A stretch of 6,719 bases of DNA, taken from NCBI GenBank assembly GCA_031278255.1, contig JAITKU010000207.1, positions 1-6,719 of the forward strand. Direction: 5' to 3'. The notes below the pieces were generated by a model. It saw nothing but the letters and a program-made list of their open reading frames with translations. It was not told where the DNA came from and did no database searches. This document shows, in pieces, positions 1-5,442 of the stretch. The translations under genes were made by a program, and so were the position numbers. Each line of letters starts with the position of its first letter. Position 1 is the stretch's first letter. Source of the stretch: Eubacteriales Family XIII. Incertae Sedis bacterium (GTDB taxonomy: Bacteria > Bacillota > Clostridia > Peptostreptococcales > Anaerovoracaceae).

Positions 1-321
1 GTCGGCAACGTCGGGCCCGGCACGAGCACGCCCACGAAGCTCGGCCAGGTGGCCGTCGTCACCTTCTACAACCAGGACGGCCTGAGCCAAGCCGGCGAGG
101 ATTACTACCTCGAAACGATCAACTCCGGCGAGGCGAAGGCCTACGTGCCGGGGCGCTCCGGCACGGGCACCCTGCTCGCGGGCGCGCTCGAGATGTCCAA
201 TGTGGATCTGTCACGCGAGTTTACGGAAATGATTATCACAGAACGCGGCTTCCAGGCCAATACGCGCATGGTTACGGTATCTGACGAGATGCTGCAAGAA
301 TTGATCAATATGAAGCGTTAG
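1..321 (+). CDS. flgE: Flagellar hook protein FlgE, C-terminal part (5' end outside window)
   Basis: The frame is open from base 1, so this is the last 106 residues of a longer protein. FlgE polymerises outside the cell into the curved hook that joins rod and filament. The fragment has the flagellar basal-body/hook C-terminal domain: a LGQVAVVTF strand, then NSGEA and PGRSGTGTLLAGALEMSNVDL, then the amphipathic helix of the D0 core with TERGFQANTR and the closing DEMLQELINMKR. The GFQAN-to-LQELIN ending fits hook FlgE better than the distal rod protein FlgG, whose helix usually reads AYEINSK and ends LQTANQLKR. The GTG at base 49 is an internal valine codon and not a real start. In related operons flgD and fliK lie upstream, and flbD follows as it does here. 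A homologous FlgG/FlgF-type protein is the only realistic alternative. Confidence 0.93.
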   Translation, partial: VGNVGPGTSTPTKLGQVAVVTFYNQDGLSQAGEDYYLETINSGEAKAYVPGRSGTGTLLAGALEMSNVDLSREFTEMIITERGFQANTRMVTVSDEMLQELINMKR

Positions 322-345
322 GCATCATAGCCGCGGGACGCGGCA

Positions 346-384
346 CGCGGCCGGCCCGTCATTCATATCCTCGGGCCGGCCGCG
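346..384. repeat. Perfect 13-bp inverted repeat (GC-only stem) after flgE
   Basis: Bases 346-358 and 372-384 are exact reverse complements made only of G and C, separated by a 13-base AT-richer loop (359-371). It begins 24 bases after the flgE stop codon. In RNA this would be a very stable hairpin. No T-run follows (the next bases are accgggccgc), so it is not a classic intrinsic terminator. A role in protecting the 3' end, in processing, in pausing, or as a dispersed palindromic element is possible; the sequence alone does not decide. Confidence 0.85.
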
Positions 385-404
385 ACCGGGCCGCAATACG
401 GGTT

Positions 405-454
405 CTGCCCCGCGGGCGCGGCGCCGGGTCGCCGGTCGGTGCGCCCGCCGGCAG
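405..454. repeat. Second GC-rich imperfect hairpin in the flgE-flbD gap
   Basis: The outer arms CTGCC (405-409) and GGCAG (450-454) pair. A small internal loop separates them from a perfect 8-bp stem, GCGGGCGC (412-419) with GCGCCCGC (441-448). The apical part (420-440) can fold further through CCGG/CCGG. Together with the preceding inverted repeat this makes two back-to-back stable hairpins in a stretch that is about 80% GC by hand count (331-457). The downstream sequence is A-rich, not T-rich, so termination is not directly supported. Confidence 0.6.
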
Positions 455-509
455 GGCCATTAAAAAACAGAAAACAATCGGGAAAAGCCGTTTTTATATA
501 GCAAAGATA

Positions 510-538
510 TAGATATTCGCAGCGCATTTGTGTATAAT
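510..538 (+). promoter_or_regulatory. Possible sigma-A-type promoter driving flbD and downstream genes
   Basis: A perfect TATAAT (533-538) sits 17 bases after TAGATA (510-515), which matches 4 of 6 positions of the TTGACA box. It lies in an AT-rich island (about 458-545, roughly one third GC by hand count) inside otherwise GC-rich DNA, directly upstream of flbD. Transcription would begin near 545, leaving a very short leader with the AAGGG ribosome binding site at 544-548 near its 5' end. That closeness is the main argument against it, or would mean weak translation of flbD. No sigma-D (TAAA-N15-GCCGATAT) promoter was found here. Confidence 0.45.
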
Positions 539-557
539 GGGAAAAGGGCGACGGGCA

Positions 558-755
558 ATGATTAAATTGACGCGATTGAACAAAAAACAGCAGAAGGAAA
601 CCTTCATGCTGAACTGCGAGCTGATTGAAACGGTGGAGGAGTTGCCGGACACGACAATCAAGCTCCTGAACGGCAACAGATATGTGGTCGAAGAGCCCAT
701 AGGCGACGTTATCTCAAAGGTTATCGCGTTCAAGCGGAGCATATACAGCCGTTAG
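558..755 (+). CDS. flbD: FlbD/SwrD family flagellar motility protein
   Basis: A 65-residue cytoplasmic protein of the FlbD family. In B. subtilis the homologue SwrD supports swarming by increasing flagellar power, acting with the stators; its mechanism is not settled. The sequence shows the family hallmarks: an MIKLTRLN start, ELIETVEELPDTTIKLLNG in the middle, and YVVEE followed by a helix ending in VIAFKRSI. I chose ATG 558 because the family begins MIKLTRLN. A longer reading frame back to TTG 528 would add ten unconserved residues and run through the putative -10 box. AAGGG at 544-548 is a plausible ribosome binding site. A lysine/glutamine-rich stretch (NKKQQKETF, residues 8-16) is about four residues longer than the usual NGKEF loop. 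It lies between flgE and the switch genes, as expected, 16 bases before fliM. Confidence 0.9.
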   Translation: MIKLTRLNKKQQKETFMLNCELIETVEELPDTTIKLLNGNRYVVEEPIGDVISKVIAFKRSIYSR

Positions 756-771
756 TGGCTCGGAGAAATTC

Positions 772-1797
772 ATGGCAGACGTACTGTCCCAAAGTCAAAT
801 AGATGCCCTCCTGAACAGCCTGATCAAGCACGACGACGCGGCGGAAAACGCGGTCGCGGACGAGATCGCGGCGCAGGAGGACGGCAAGAAGGTAAAGGAA
901 TACGACTTCAGGAGCCCGAAGCTGTTCACGCGCGAGCACATCAAGCTGCTCTTCGGCATATACGAAAACTACGCGCGGATCGTATCCTCGCAGATCACGG
1001 GGCTGTTGCAGACCTATACCCTCGTGGAGCTGCTCGAGGTGGAGGAACAGAAGTTCTACGAGTTCAGCAACGCGTTGCCGGATTCCGTGCTCCTTTCCGT
1101 TATCGACTTCCCCGTGCGCGGCGACGACGACGAAGAGAACTTCATGTTTCTGGACGTGGCCAAGGAGATCGGCTTCTGCACGGTGGACAAGCTGCTCGGC
1201 GGCACGGGTAAGCCGCTTGACGAGGACAGGGACTATACGGAGATAGAGCTCACGCTGCTCGAGAATTTCATGCGCGGCGTCGTGGGCATCATGAAGAACG
1301 TCTGGTTTGACTACGTGGAGGTGACACCGCGGCTCACGAAGCTCGAAACGAACGCCCGCATCCTGCAGGGGATATCCCCCGACGACAATGTGGTGATCGT
1401 GGCCATGAGCATCACGGTGAACGAAACCCAGGGACGCATGAACCTCTGCATCCCCGCGTCCACGCTTGAGGTTGTATTCAAAATGCGCGCCGCGCAGAGC
1501 AAGAAGAATGCGCGAAAGGAAAACATCGAGGCTGAAATGCAGAGGCGGCGCAATATTTTGGGTAATATATACAATTCCGATTTGGAAATGCGGGGCGTGC
1601 TCGGCTCCGTTCTGATTCCTGCGCGAGAGGTGGTTCATCTCGAAATAGGGGATGTGATACGACTGGACAAGACGGAAGATTCTATGGTAGAATTAACTGT
1701 TGGAGAATCCGTCTGGTTCAAGGGCGAGATTGGCCTGAGCAACAGGCGGCTCGCAATCGCGATCAGGGAATGCTTGAAGGGTGGAAAGGATTCTTAA
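772..1797 (+). CDS. fliM: Flagellar motor switch protein FliM
   Basis: FliM is the middle part of the cytoplasmic C-ring; it binds CheY-phosphate and passes the switching signal to FliG. At 341 residues it has normal length. Residues 5-17 are the CheY-binding segment (LSQSQIDALLNSL), followed by an acidic, alanine-rich linker to about 40. The CheC-like middle domain (about 45-235) contains YDFRSPKLFTREH and the FliG-contacting GGxG turn (G143, G144, G146). The C-terminal SpoA (FliN-like) domain spans about 265-335. ATG 772 is preceded by GGAGA at 762-766. The start is supported because the conserved N-terminal motif begins at residue 5. In the CheY-binding motif the usual glutamate of EIDALL is glutamine (Q9). 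The next gene, fliY, follows after 3 bases, so the two C-ring proteins are probably translated together. Confidence 0.97.
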   Translation: MADVLSQSQIDALLNSLIKHDDAAENAVADEIAAQEDGKKVKEYDFRSPKLFTREHIKLLFGIYENYARIVSSQITGLLQTYTLVELLEVEEQKFYEFSNALPDSVLLSVIDFPVRGDDDEENFMFLDVAKEIGFCTVDKLLGGTGKPLDEDRDYTEIELTLLENFMRGVVGIMKNVWFDYVEVTPRLTKLETNARILQGISPDDNVVIVAMSITVNETQGRMNLCIPASTLEVVFKMRAAQSKKNARKENIEAEMQRRRNILGNIYNSDLEMRGVLGSVLIPAREVVHLEIGDVIRLDKTEDSMVELTVGESVWFKGEIGLSNRRLAIAIRECLKGGKDS

Positions 1798-1800
1798 AAC

Positions 1801-2934
1801 ATGGCGAATGAAGATTATAGTTTGAACGAGATGGAGCTGGACGCCATCGGCGAGGTGATGAACATCAGCATGGGCTCCGCCGCGACGGCCATGTCCACAA
1901 TCTTGGACAGAAAGGTAAACATTACAACGCCGCACATCGAGTTTGTGGACGTATCCGCGTTCAACTTTTCATTCCTTGAGCCCGTTATCGGAGTTGTAAT
2001 CAGATATGTGGAGGGGATAGACGGCGCCAATGTGCTCCTGCTGCGACAGACGGATGTGGCGAAGATCGTGGCGCACCTGCTCTCTTCGGACCCGGACGAG
2101 ATGATGGAGCTCGACGAGATTGGCGAGAGCGCGATCTGCGAGATCATGAACCAGATGATGGGCTCGTCCGCCAGCGCGCTCGCGACCTTCCTCGGCCGCA
2201 GCGTGAACATCTCCCCCCCGGAGATCCTGAACACCGCGCAGGAGGAGAACATCCGCGAGATGTTTGCGATCAAGGGGGAGTCCGTCGTCAGCATCAAGTT
2301 TGAGCTCAACATAGAGGGCTTGGTGGAAAGCGAGTTCCTGAGCGCGATGGAACCGCAGCTTGCGAAGGAGATCGTTTCGCTGTCCTTCGGCGCGAACGGC
2401 GTGGGCGCCGCGCAGGCCGCACTCGCGCCCGCGCCCGCCCCGGCGGCGGCGCAGCCCGCTCCGGCTCCGGCGGCGGCACCCATGCCGCAGCCCGCTCCGG
2501 CGCCCATGCCGCAGCCCGCGCCGGCGCCCATGCCGCAGCCGCAGCCCGCCTACGCCTACGCGCAGCCCGCGCCGGCGTATCAAGCCCCGCCGCCCGGATA
2601 TTATCCGCCGCCGCAGGCCGACCGGGTTGCGACGACGCCCTACACCTTCAAGTCCTTCGACGCGGGCGGCACGGCCTATGAGCAGGACAACCTCGATCTC
2701 GTCATGGCCGTCCCGATCCAGATCAGCGTGGAGCTCGGCCGCACGAAGCGCAAGATCAAGGACATCGCGGATCTGGGCGTCGGAAACATCGTGGAGCTCG
2801 ACAGACAGGCGGGCGATCAGGTGGACGTCATCGCAAACGGCAGGCTGATCGCAAGGGGGGATGTGGTGGTCGTGGACGACAACTACAGCGTGCGCATCAC
2901 GGAGATCGTCAGACAGCCGGAGGAATTCGCCTGA
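1801..2934 (+). CDS. fliY: Flagellar motor switch phosphatase FliY (CheC-FliN fusion)
   Basis: FliY takes the place of FliN at the base of the C-ring in Bacillota and dephosphorylates CheY-P. At 377 residues it is close to B. subtilis FliY. Two CheC-type active sites are intact: D14-x3-E18-x2-N21-x22-P44 and S110-x3-E114-x2-N117-x22-P140. Residues about 204-272 form a long Pro/Ala-rich linker with PAPAPMPQ repeats, tyrosines and a PPP run. The SpoA/FliN domain follows at about 298-372 (VPIQISVELGRTKRKI to YSVRITEIV). The N-terminus goes almost directly into the first CheC helix; the FliM-like CheY-binding peptide (LSQDEIDALL type) of B. subtilis FliY is absent. GGAAAGGA at 1783-1790 lies 10 bases before ATG 1801, and the gene starts 3 bases after the fliM stop, which supports this start. 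The catalytic role is inferred from the motifs. Confidence 0.96.
   Translation: MANEDYSLNEMELDAIGEVMNISMGSAATAMSTILDRKVNITTPHIEFVDVSAFNFSFLEPVIGVVIRYVEGIDGANVLLLRQTDVAKIVAHLLSSDPDEMMELDEIGESAICEIMNQMMGSSASALATFLGRSVNISPPEILNTAQEENIREMFAIKGESVVSIKFELNIEGLVESEFLSAMEPQLAKEIVSLSFGANGVGAAQAALAPAPAPAAAQPAPAPAAAPMPQPAPAPMPQPAPAPMPQPQPAYAYAQPAPAYQAPPPGYYPPPQADRVATTPYTFKSFDAGGTAYEQDNLDLVMAVPIQISVELGRTKRKIKDIADLGVGNIVELDRQAGDQVDVIANGRLIARGDVVVVDDNYSVRITEIVRQPEEFA
2479..2538 (+). repeat. 24-bp tandem repeat (2.5 copies) in the fliY linker
   Basis: Two 24-base units (2479-2502 and 2503-2526) differ at one base (ccgctccgg versus ccgcgccgg) and are followed by a 12-base half unit (2527-2538). Each codes for PMPQPAPA, so the frame is kept. 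The surrounding codons also give PAPA-type residues, so the whole low-complexity linker probably grew by in-frame duplication and may vary in length between strains. Confidence 0.9.
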
Positions 2935-2998
2935 ACCGCGCTCGATTATACCGGGTCAAAAGAGTAAGGGCATAGATTTTACAGGAGAGGGATAGAAA

Positions 2999-3361
2999 AT
3001 GGCAAAGATTTTAATCGTGGACGACGCGGCTTTCATGAGGATGATGGTCAAGGACAATTTGAAGAAGGCCGGCTATACGGATTTCATCGAGGCCGGGAAC
3101 GGAGAAGAGGCTATGACGCTCTACAATGAGCAGAGCCCCGATATGGTGCTGCTCGACATCACCATGCCGGTCAAGGACGGTATCGAAACGCTGACGGCCA
3201 TCAAGCAGAAGAATCCCGCGGCCAAGGTGGTCATGTGCTCGGCCATGGGCCAGGAGAGCATGGTCGTGGAGGCCATCAAGCTGGGCGCCCTCGATTTTAT
3301 CGTGAAGCCTTTCAAACCGGAGCGGCTTGTGCAGACCGTCAAGAGCATACTGGGCGAGTAG
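2999..3361 (+). CDS. cheY: Chemotaxis response regulator CheY
   Basis: A single-domain receiver of 120 residues without an output domain. It is phosphorylated by CheA and then binds the flagellar switch. The catalytic residues are all present: acidic pair D8/D9, phosphorylation site D53 in LLDITMP, S81 in the switch position (MCSAMGQ), F100 at the aromatic switch position and K103 in the KPF motif. The CSAMGQ and DFIVKPF segments are typical of CheY encoded in Bacillota fla/che operons. A strong ribosome binding site (AGGAGAGG, 2983-2990) lies 8 bases before ATG 2999. The 64-base gap from fliY is the largest within the block after flbD. Placement between the switch genes and fliO supports CheY over other stand-alone receivers. 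Confidence 0.96.
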   Translation: MAKILIVDDAAFMRMMVKDNLKKAGYTDFIEAGNGEEAMTLYNEQSPDMVLLDITMPVKDGIETLTAIKQKNPAAKVVMCSAMGQESMVVEAIKLGALDFIVKPFKPERLVQTVKSILGE

Positions 3362-3369
3362 GCGCGGCC

Positions 3370-3723
3370 TTGGGTAGCGTATGGTCGATCCTGCCGGTCC
3401 TCGTCGGCATCCCGGCAATCCTCGTGCTCACCTATTTTGCCAGCAGATGGTATGCGGGCAGGATGGGCCCCATGGTCATGGGGAAGCACATCAAGGTGGT
3501 GGACAGGCTGCTTATCGGCAAGGGCGCGTCGATCCTGCTTATCGAGCTCGCGGGCGTTCAGTACCTGATCGGCGTCACCGAGCGGGGGATTTGCGTGCTG
3601 AAGGAGCTTGACGAGCCCATAACCCCGGAGGAGGCCACGCGCGAGGCCGCGTTCAAACTGCGGCGGATCGACTTCCGCGATATCCTGCGCAGCCACGGCA
3701 AGCGGAAAGGCGGCGACCTGTAA
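3370..3723 (+). CDS. fliO: Flagellar biosynthesis protein FliO/FliZ
   Basis: FliO is a small membrane protein that helps FliP assemble into the export gate. The frame encodes 117 residues from TTG 3370: one membrane segment (about residues 7-24, ILPVLVGIPAILVLTYF), then a cytoplasmic domain with IKVVDRLLIGKGASILLIEL and QYLIGVTERGICVLKEL, which is the FliO pattern of a basic amphipathic strand followed by a (Y/L)LIGVTE core. A charged tail ends in KRKGGDL. The start is uncertain: no ATG or GTG lies in frame between the cheY stop and the membrane segment, and the in-frame codons further upstream lie within cheY. TTG begins 8 bases after the cheY stop, with only a weak AGTAGGCG as ribosome binding site. 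It lacks a cleavable signal peptide, unlike the longer B. subtilis FliZ. The stop codon overlaps the fliP start by one base (TAATG), suggesting coupled translation. Confidence 0.85.
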   Translation: MGSVWSILPVLVGIPAILVLTYFASRWYAGRMGPMVMGKHIKVVDRLLIGKGASILLIELAGVQYLIGVTERGICVLKELDEPITPEEATREAAFKLRRIDFRDILRSHGKRKGGDL

Positions 3724-4379
3724 TGGCGGATATTGTAATCAACGGCGGCGCGTCCGATGTCGTGCGGATCATCGTCATACTGACGATCATCACGATTGCC
3801 CCCTTCATGCTTCTGATGATGACCTGCTTCACGCGCATCATCATCGTGCTGGGCTTTCTGCGGCACGCCATGGGATTGCAGCAGACCCCGCCGACGCAGG
3901 TGCTGGTTGGTTTGGCCCTGTTTATCACCTTTTTCATCATGTCGCCCGTGCTTTCCGAGATCAACGAAACGGCGCTGCAGCCGTACAACGAGCGGGAGAT
4001 TGAAACGGTCGTGTTCCTCGAAAGGGCCTCGGGGCCGATCAAGGAATTCATGCTGGAGCAGACGGGGACCGATGAGCTGGAGTTTTTTCGGGAACTCTCG
4101 CGGGATCCGGCCGTGGAGGCGCTCTCGGGTACCGGACTTCCGCTGAGCGTCGTGGTTCCGTCCTTTATGATCAGCGAATTGAAGAGAGCCTTCATCATGG
4201 GATTTTTGCTGTTTATCCCATTTTTAGTAATAGATACCATAGTTGCGAGTACGCTCATGTCCATGGGTATGATCATGTTGCCGCCGGTCATGATATCGAT
4301 GCCGTTCAAGATCCTGCTCTTCGTGGTCGTGGACGGCTGGGGCTTGCTGATAAGGACGCTCGTGACCTCCTTTAATTGA
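3723..4379 (+). CDS. fliP: Flagellar type III export gate protein FliP
   Basis: FliP forms the core ring of the FliPQR export gate in the centre of the basal body. The protein has 218 residues, similar to B. subtilis FliP and shorter than enterobacterial FliP, because it has no cleaved signal peptide; only about 12 polar residues precede the first membrane helix. The conserved block FTRIIIVLGFLRHAM with QTPPTQVLVGLALF (about 36-68) is followed by a polar periplasmic loop (about 78-140). The family signature then spans about 145-205, including PSFMISELKRAF and LPPVMISMPFKI, and forms the paired C-terminal membrane helices. The start codon overlaps the fliO stop, and fliQ follows after 14 bases. 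The identification is secure. Confidence 0.97.
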   Translation: MADIVINGGASDVVRIIVILTIITIAPFMLLMMTCFTRIIIVLGFLRHAMGLQQTPPTQVLVGLALFITFFIMSPVLSEINETALQPYNEREIETVVFLERASGPIKEFMLEQTGTDELEFFRELSRDPAVEALSGTGLPLSVVVPSFMISELKRAFIMGFLLFIPFLVIDTIVASTLMSMGMIMLPPVMISMPFKILLFVVVDGWGLLIRTLVTSFN

Positions 4380-4393
4380 CGAGGGAACGCGAT

Positions 4394-4663
4394 ATGACGA
4401 TGTTTCAGCTTCAGGAAATCATGCGGGACGCGGTGATCACGGGTTTCGCAACGGGCGGGCCGATCCTCTTGGTCAGCATCGGCGTCGGCCTGATCATCGC
4501 GGTCTTCCAGGCCGCGACCTCGATCAACGAGCAGACGCTGACCTTCGTGCCCAAGATCGTCGTCATGGCCCTGATGCTGATCCTCTTCGGCAGCTTCATG
4601 CTCCAGCAGCTTGCGGACTTCACGGTGCGCATCTTTCGGATCATGGCGGAAATGACGGGTTGA
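4394..4663 (+). CDS. fliQ: Flagellar type III export gate protein FliQ
   Basis: FliQ (89 residues, the usual family length) supplies the outer helical hairpins of the FliPQR gate. Two membrane helices are visible, about residues 13-38 and 52-75, flanking the conserved FQAATSINEQTLTFVPKI loop. I prefer ATG 4394, which gives MTMFQLQEIM and a GAGGG-like site at 4381-4385. A TTG at 4376 overlapping the fliP stop would add six unconserved residues. The second ATG at 4400 is also possible and would remove only two residues. Confidence 0.96.
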   Translation: MTMFQLQEIMRDAVITGFATGGPILLVSIGVGLIIAVFQAATSINEQTLTFVPKIVVMALMLILFGSFMLQQLADFTVRIFRIMAEMTG

Positions 4664-4667
4664 CGCG

Positions 4668-5429
4668 ATGCCGGATTTGAACGATCTGCTGCTGTTGCTC
4701 TTTGCCGCGTGCCGGATGTTTGGCGTGATCTTCATGAACCCCGTGTTCGGACGGCAGACGCTGCCGAGCATCGCGAAGATCGGCCTGGCGCTCGGCGTCG
4801 CGCTGTTCGCGGCTCGGGAGCTCGCCGGCACGAGCGTCGCGGACTACACGGGCATAGACATGATGCTCTCCATGGTCAGGGAGTTTGTCGTCGGCTTCGT
4901 GCTCGGCTTCGTGATGACGATGTTCTTCGGCGTGTTTCACATAGGCGGGCAGATCATCGACTTCCAGATGGGCCTTGCGATGGCGACCATGTTCGACCCG
5001 ACGAGCAATTCACAGATTACGATTACGGGCAATCTGGTCACGATATTTTATACGCTGCTGTTCTTCGTGACAAACAGCCATCTGAACCTCTTGGCGATAG
5101 CCGTGCACTCCTACAGGGTGCTGCCGCTCGGCCTCGAGGCCTTGGACGGGGAGATCGGCGTATACATCGTGGAGCTCTTCGCGTACATATTGATTTACGC
5201 GGTGCAGCTGGCCCTGCCGTGGATCGTCACGATCATGGTGGTGGAGGTCGCGGTCGGAATCATGATGAAGGTGGTGCCGAATATCAACGTATTCGTCGTC
5301 AATATACAGATGAAGGTCGTTTGCGGCCTCGTCGTGCTCGTTACCATCATTCCCGCGCTCGTTCGCTTCATGACGCAGACGAGCGGGCTCATGATGGAAC
5401 GCTTGGAAGAGGTCCTGCTGTACTTGTAA
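4668..5429 (+). CDS. fliR: Flagellar type III export gate protein FliR
   Basis: FliR is the single-copy subunit that completes the FliP5-FliQ4-FliR1 export gate. It has 253 residues, nearly all in hydrophobic helices (about 5-23, 36-52, 67-95, 120-140, 175-205 and 212-235). Family landmarks are the RMFGVIFMNPVFG N-terminus, the GQIIDFQMGLAMATMFDP segment, and the VPNINVFVVNIQMKV stretch before the last helix. It starts 4 bases after fliQ and has no clear ribosome binding site, so it probably depends on coupling to fliQ translation. FliR and FlhB are separate genes here, unlike some Clostridium species where they are fused. Confidence 0.97.
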   Translation: MPDLNDLLLLLFAACRMFGVIFMNPVFGRQTLPSIAKIGLALGVALFAARELAGTSVADYTGIDMMLSMVREFVVGFVLGFVMTMFFGVFHIGGQIIDFQMGLAMATMFDPTSNSQITITGNLVTIFYTLLFFVTNSHLNLLAIAVHSYRVLPLGLEALDGEIGVYIVELFAYILIYAVQLALPWIVTIMVVEVAVGIMMKVVPNINVFVVNIQMKVVCGLVVLVTIIPALVRFMTQTSGLMMERLEEVLLYL

Positions 5430-5442
5430 GGTTTGGTTTTAC

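Noticed and set aside
461..494. Possible sigma-D (FliA-type) promoter in the AT-rich island
   Set aside because: TAAA occurs at 461-464 but no GCCGATAT-like box lies about 15 bases downstream; the GCCG at 487-490 is at the wrong spacing.
476..495. Short stem (CGG...CCG) followed by five T residues, as a possible terminator before flbD
   Set aside because: The GC part of the stem is only 3 bp (about 5 bp with a bulge), too weak to call.
730..1638. 302-codon minus-strand frame opposite fliM
   Set aside because: A shadow of fliM, with His/Arg-rich composition and no family resemblance.
1815..2531. Minus-strand frame with a Gly/Ala/Cys repeat (GAGAGCGM) resembling a structural protein
   Set aside because: The repeat is simply the complement of the Pro/Ala linker codons of fliY.
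2360..2848. Plus-strand frame rich in Arg/Pro/Ser inside fliY
   Set aside because: An out-of-frame reading of the GC-rich linker and SpoA domain, with no independent support.
2935..2998. Possible internal promoter ahead of cheY
   Set aside because: Apart from the strong ribosome binding site, only weak AT-rich hexamers without a matching -35/-10 pair were seen.
3653..4831. 392-codon open frame on the minus strand across fliO, fliP, fliQ and fliR
   Set aside because: It lies fully opposite four well-identified genes, and its translation has no recognisable domain. Long antisense frames are expected opposite GC-rich coding sequence.
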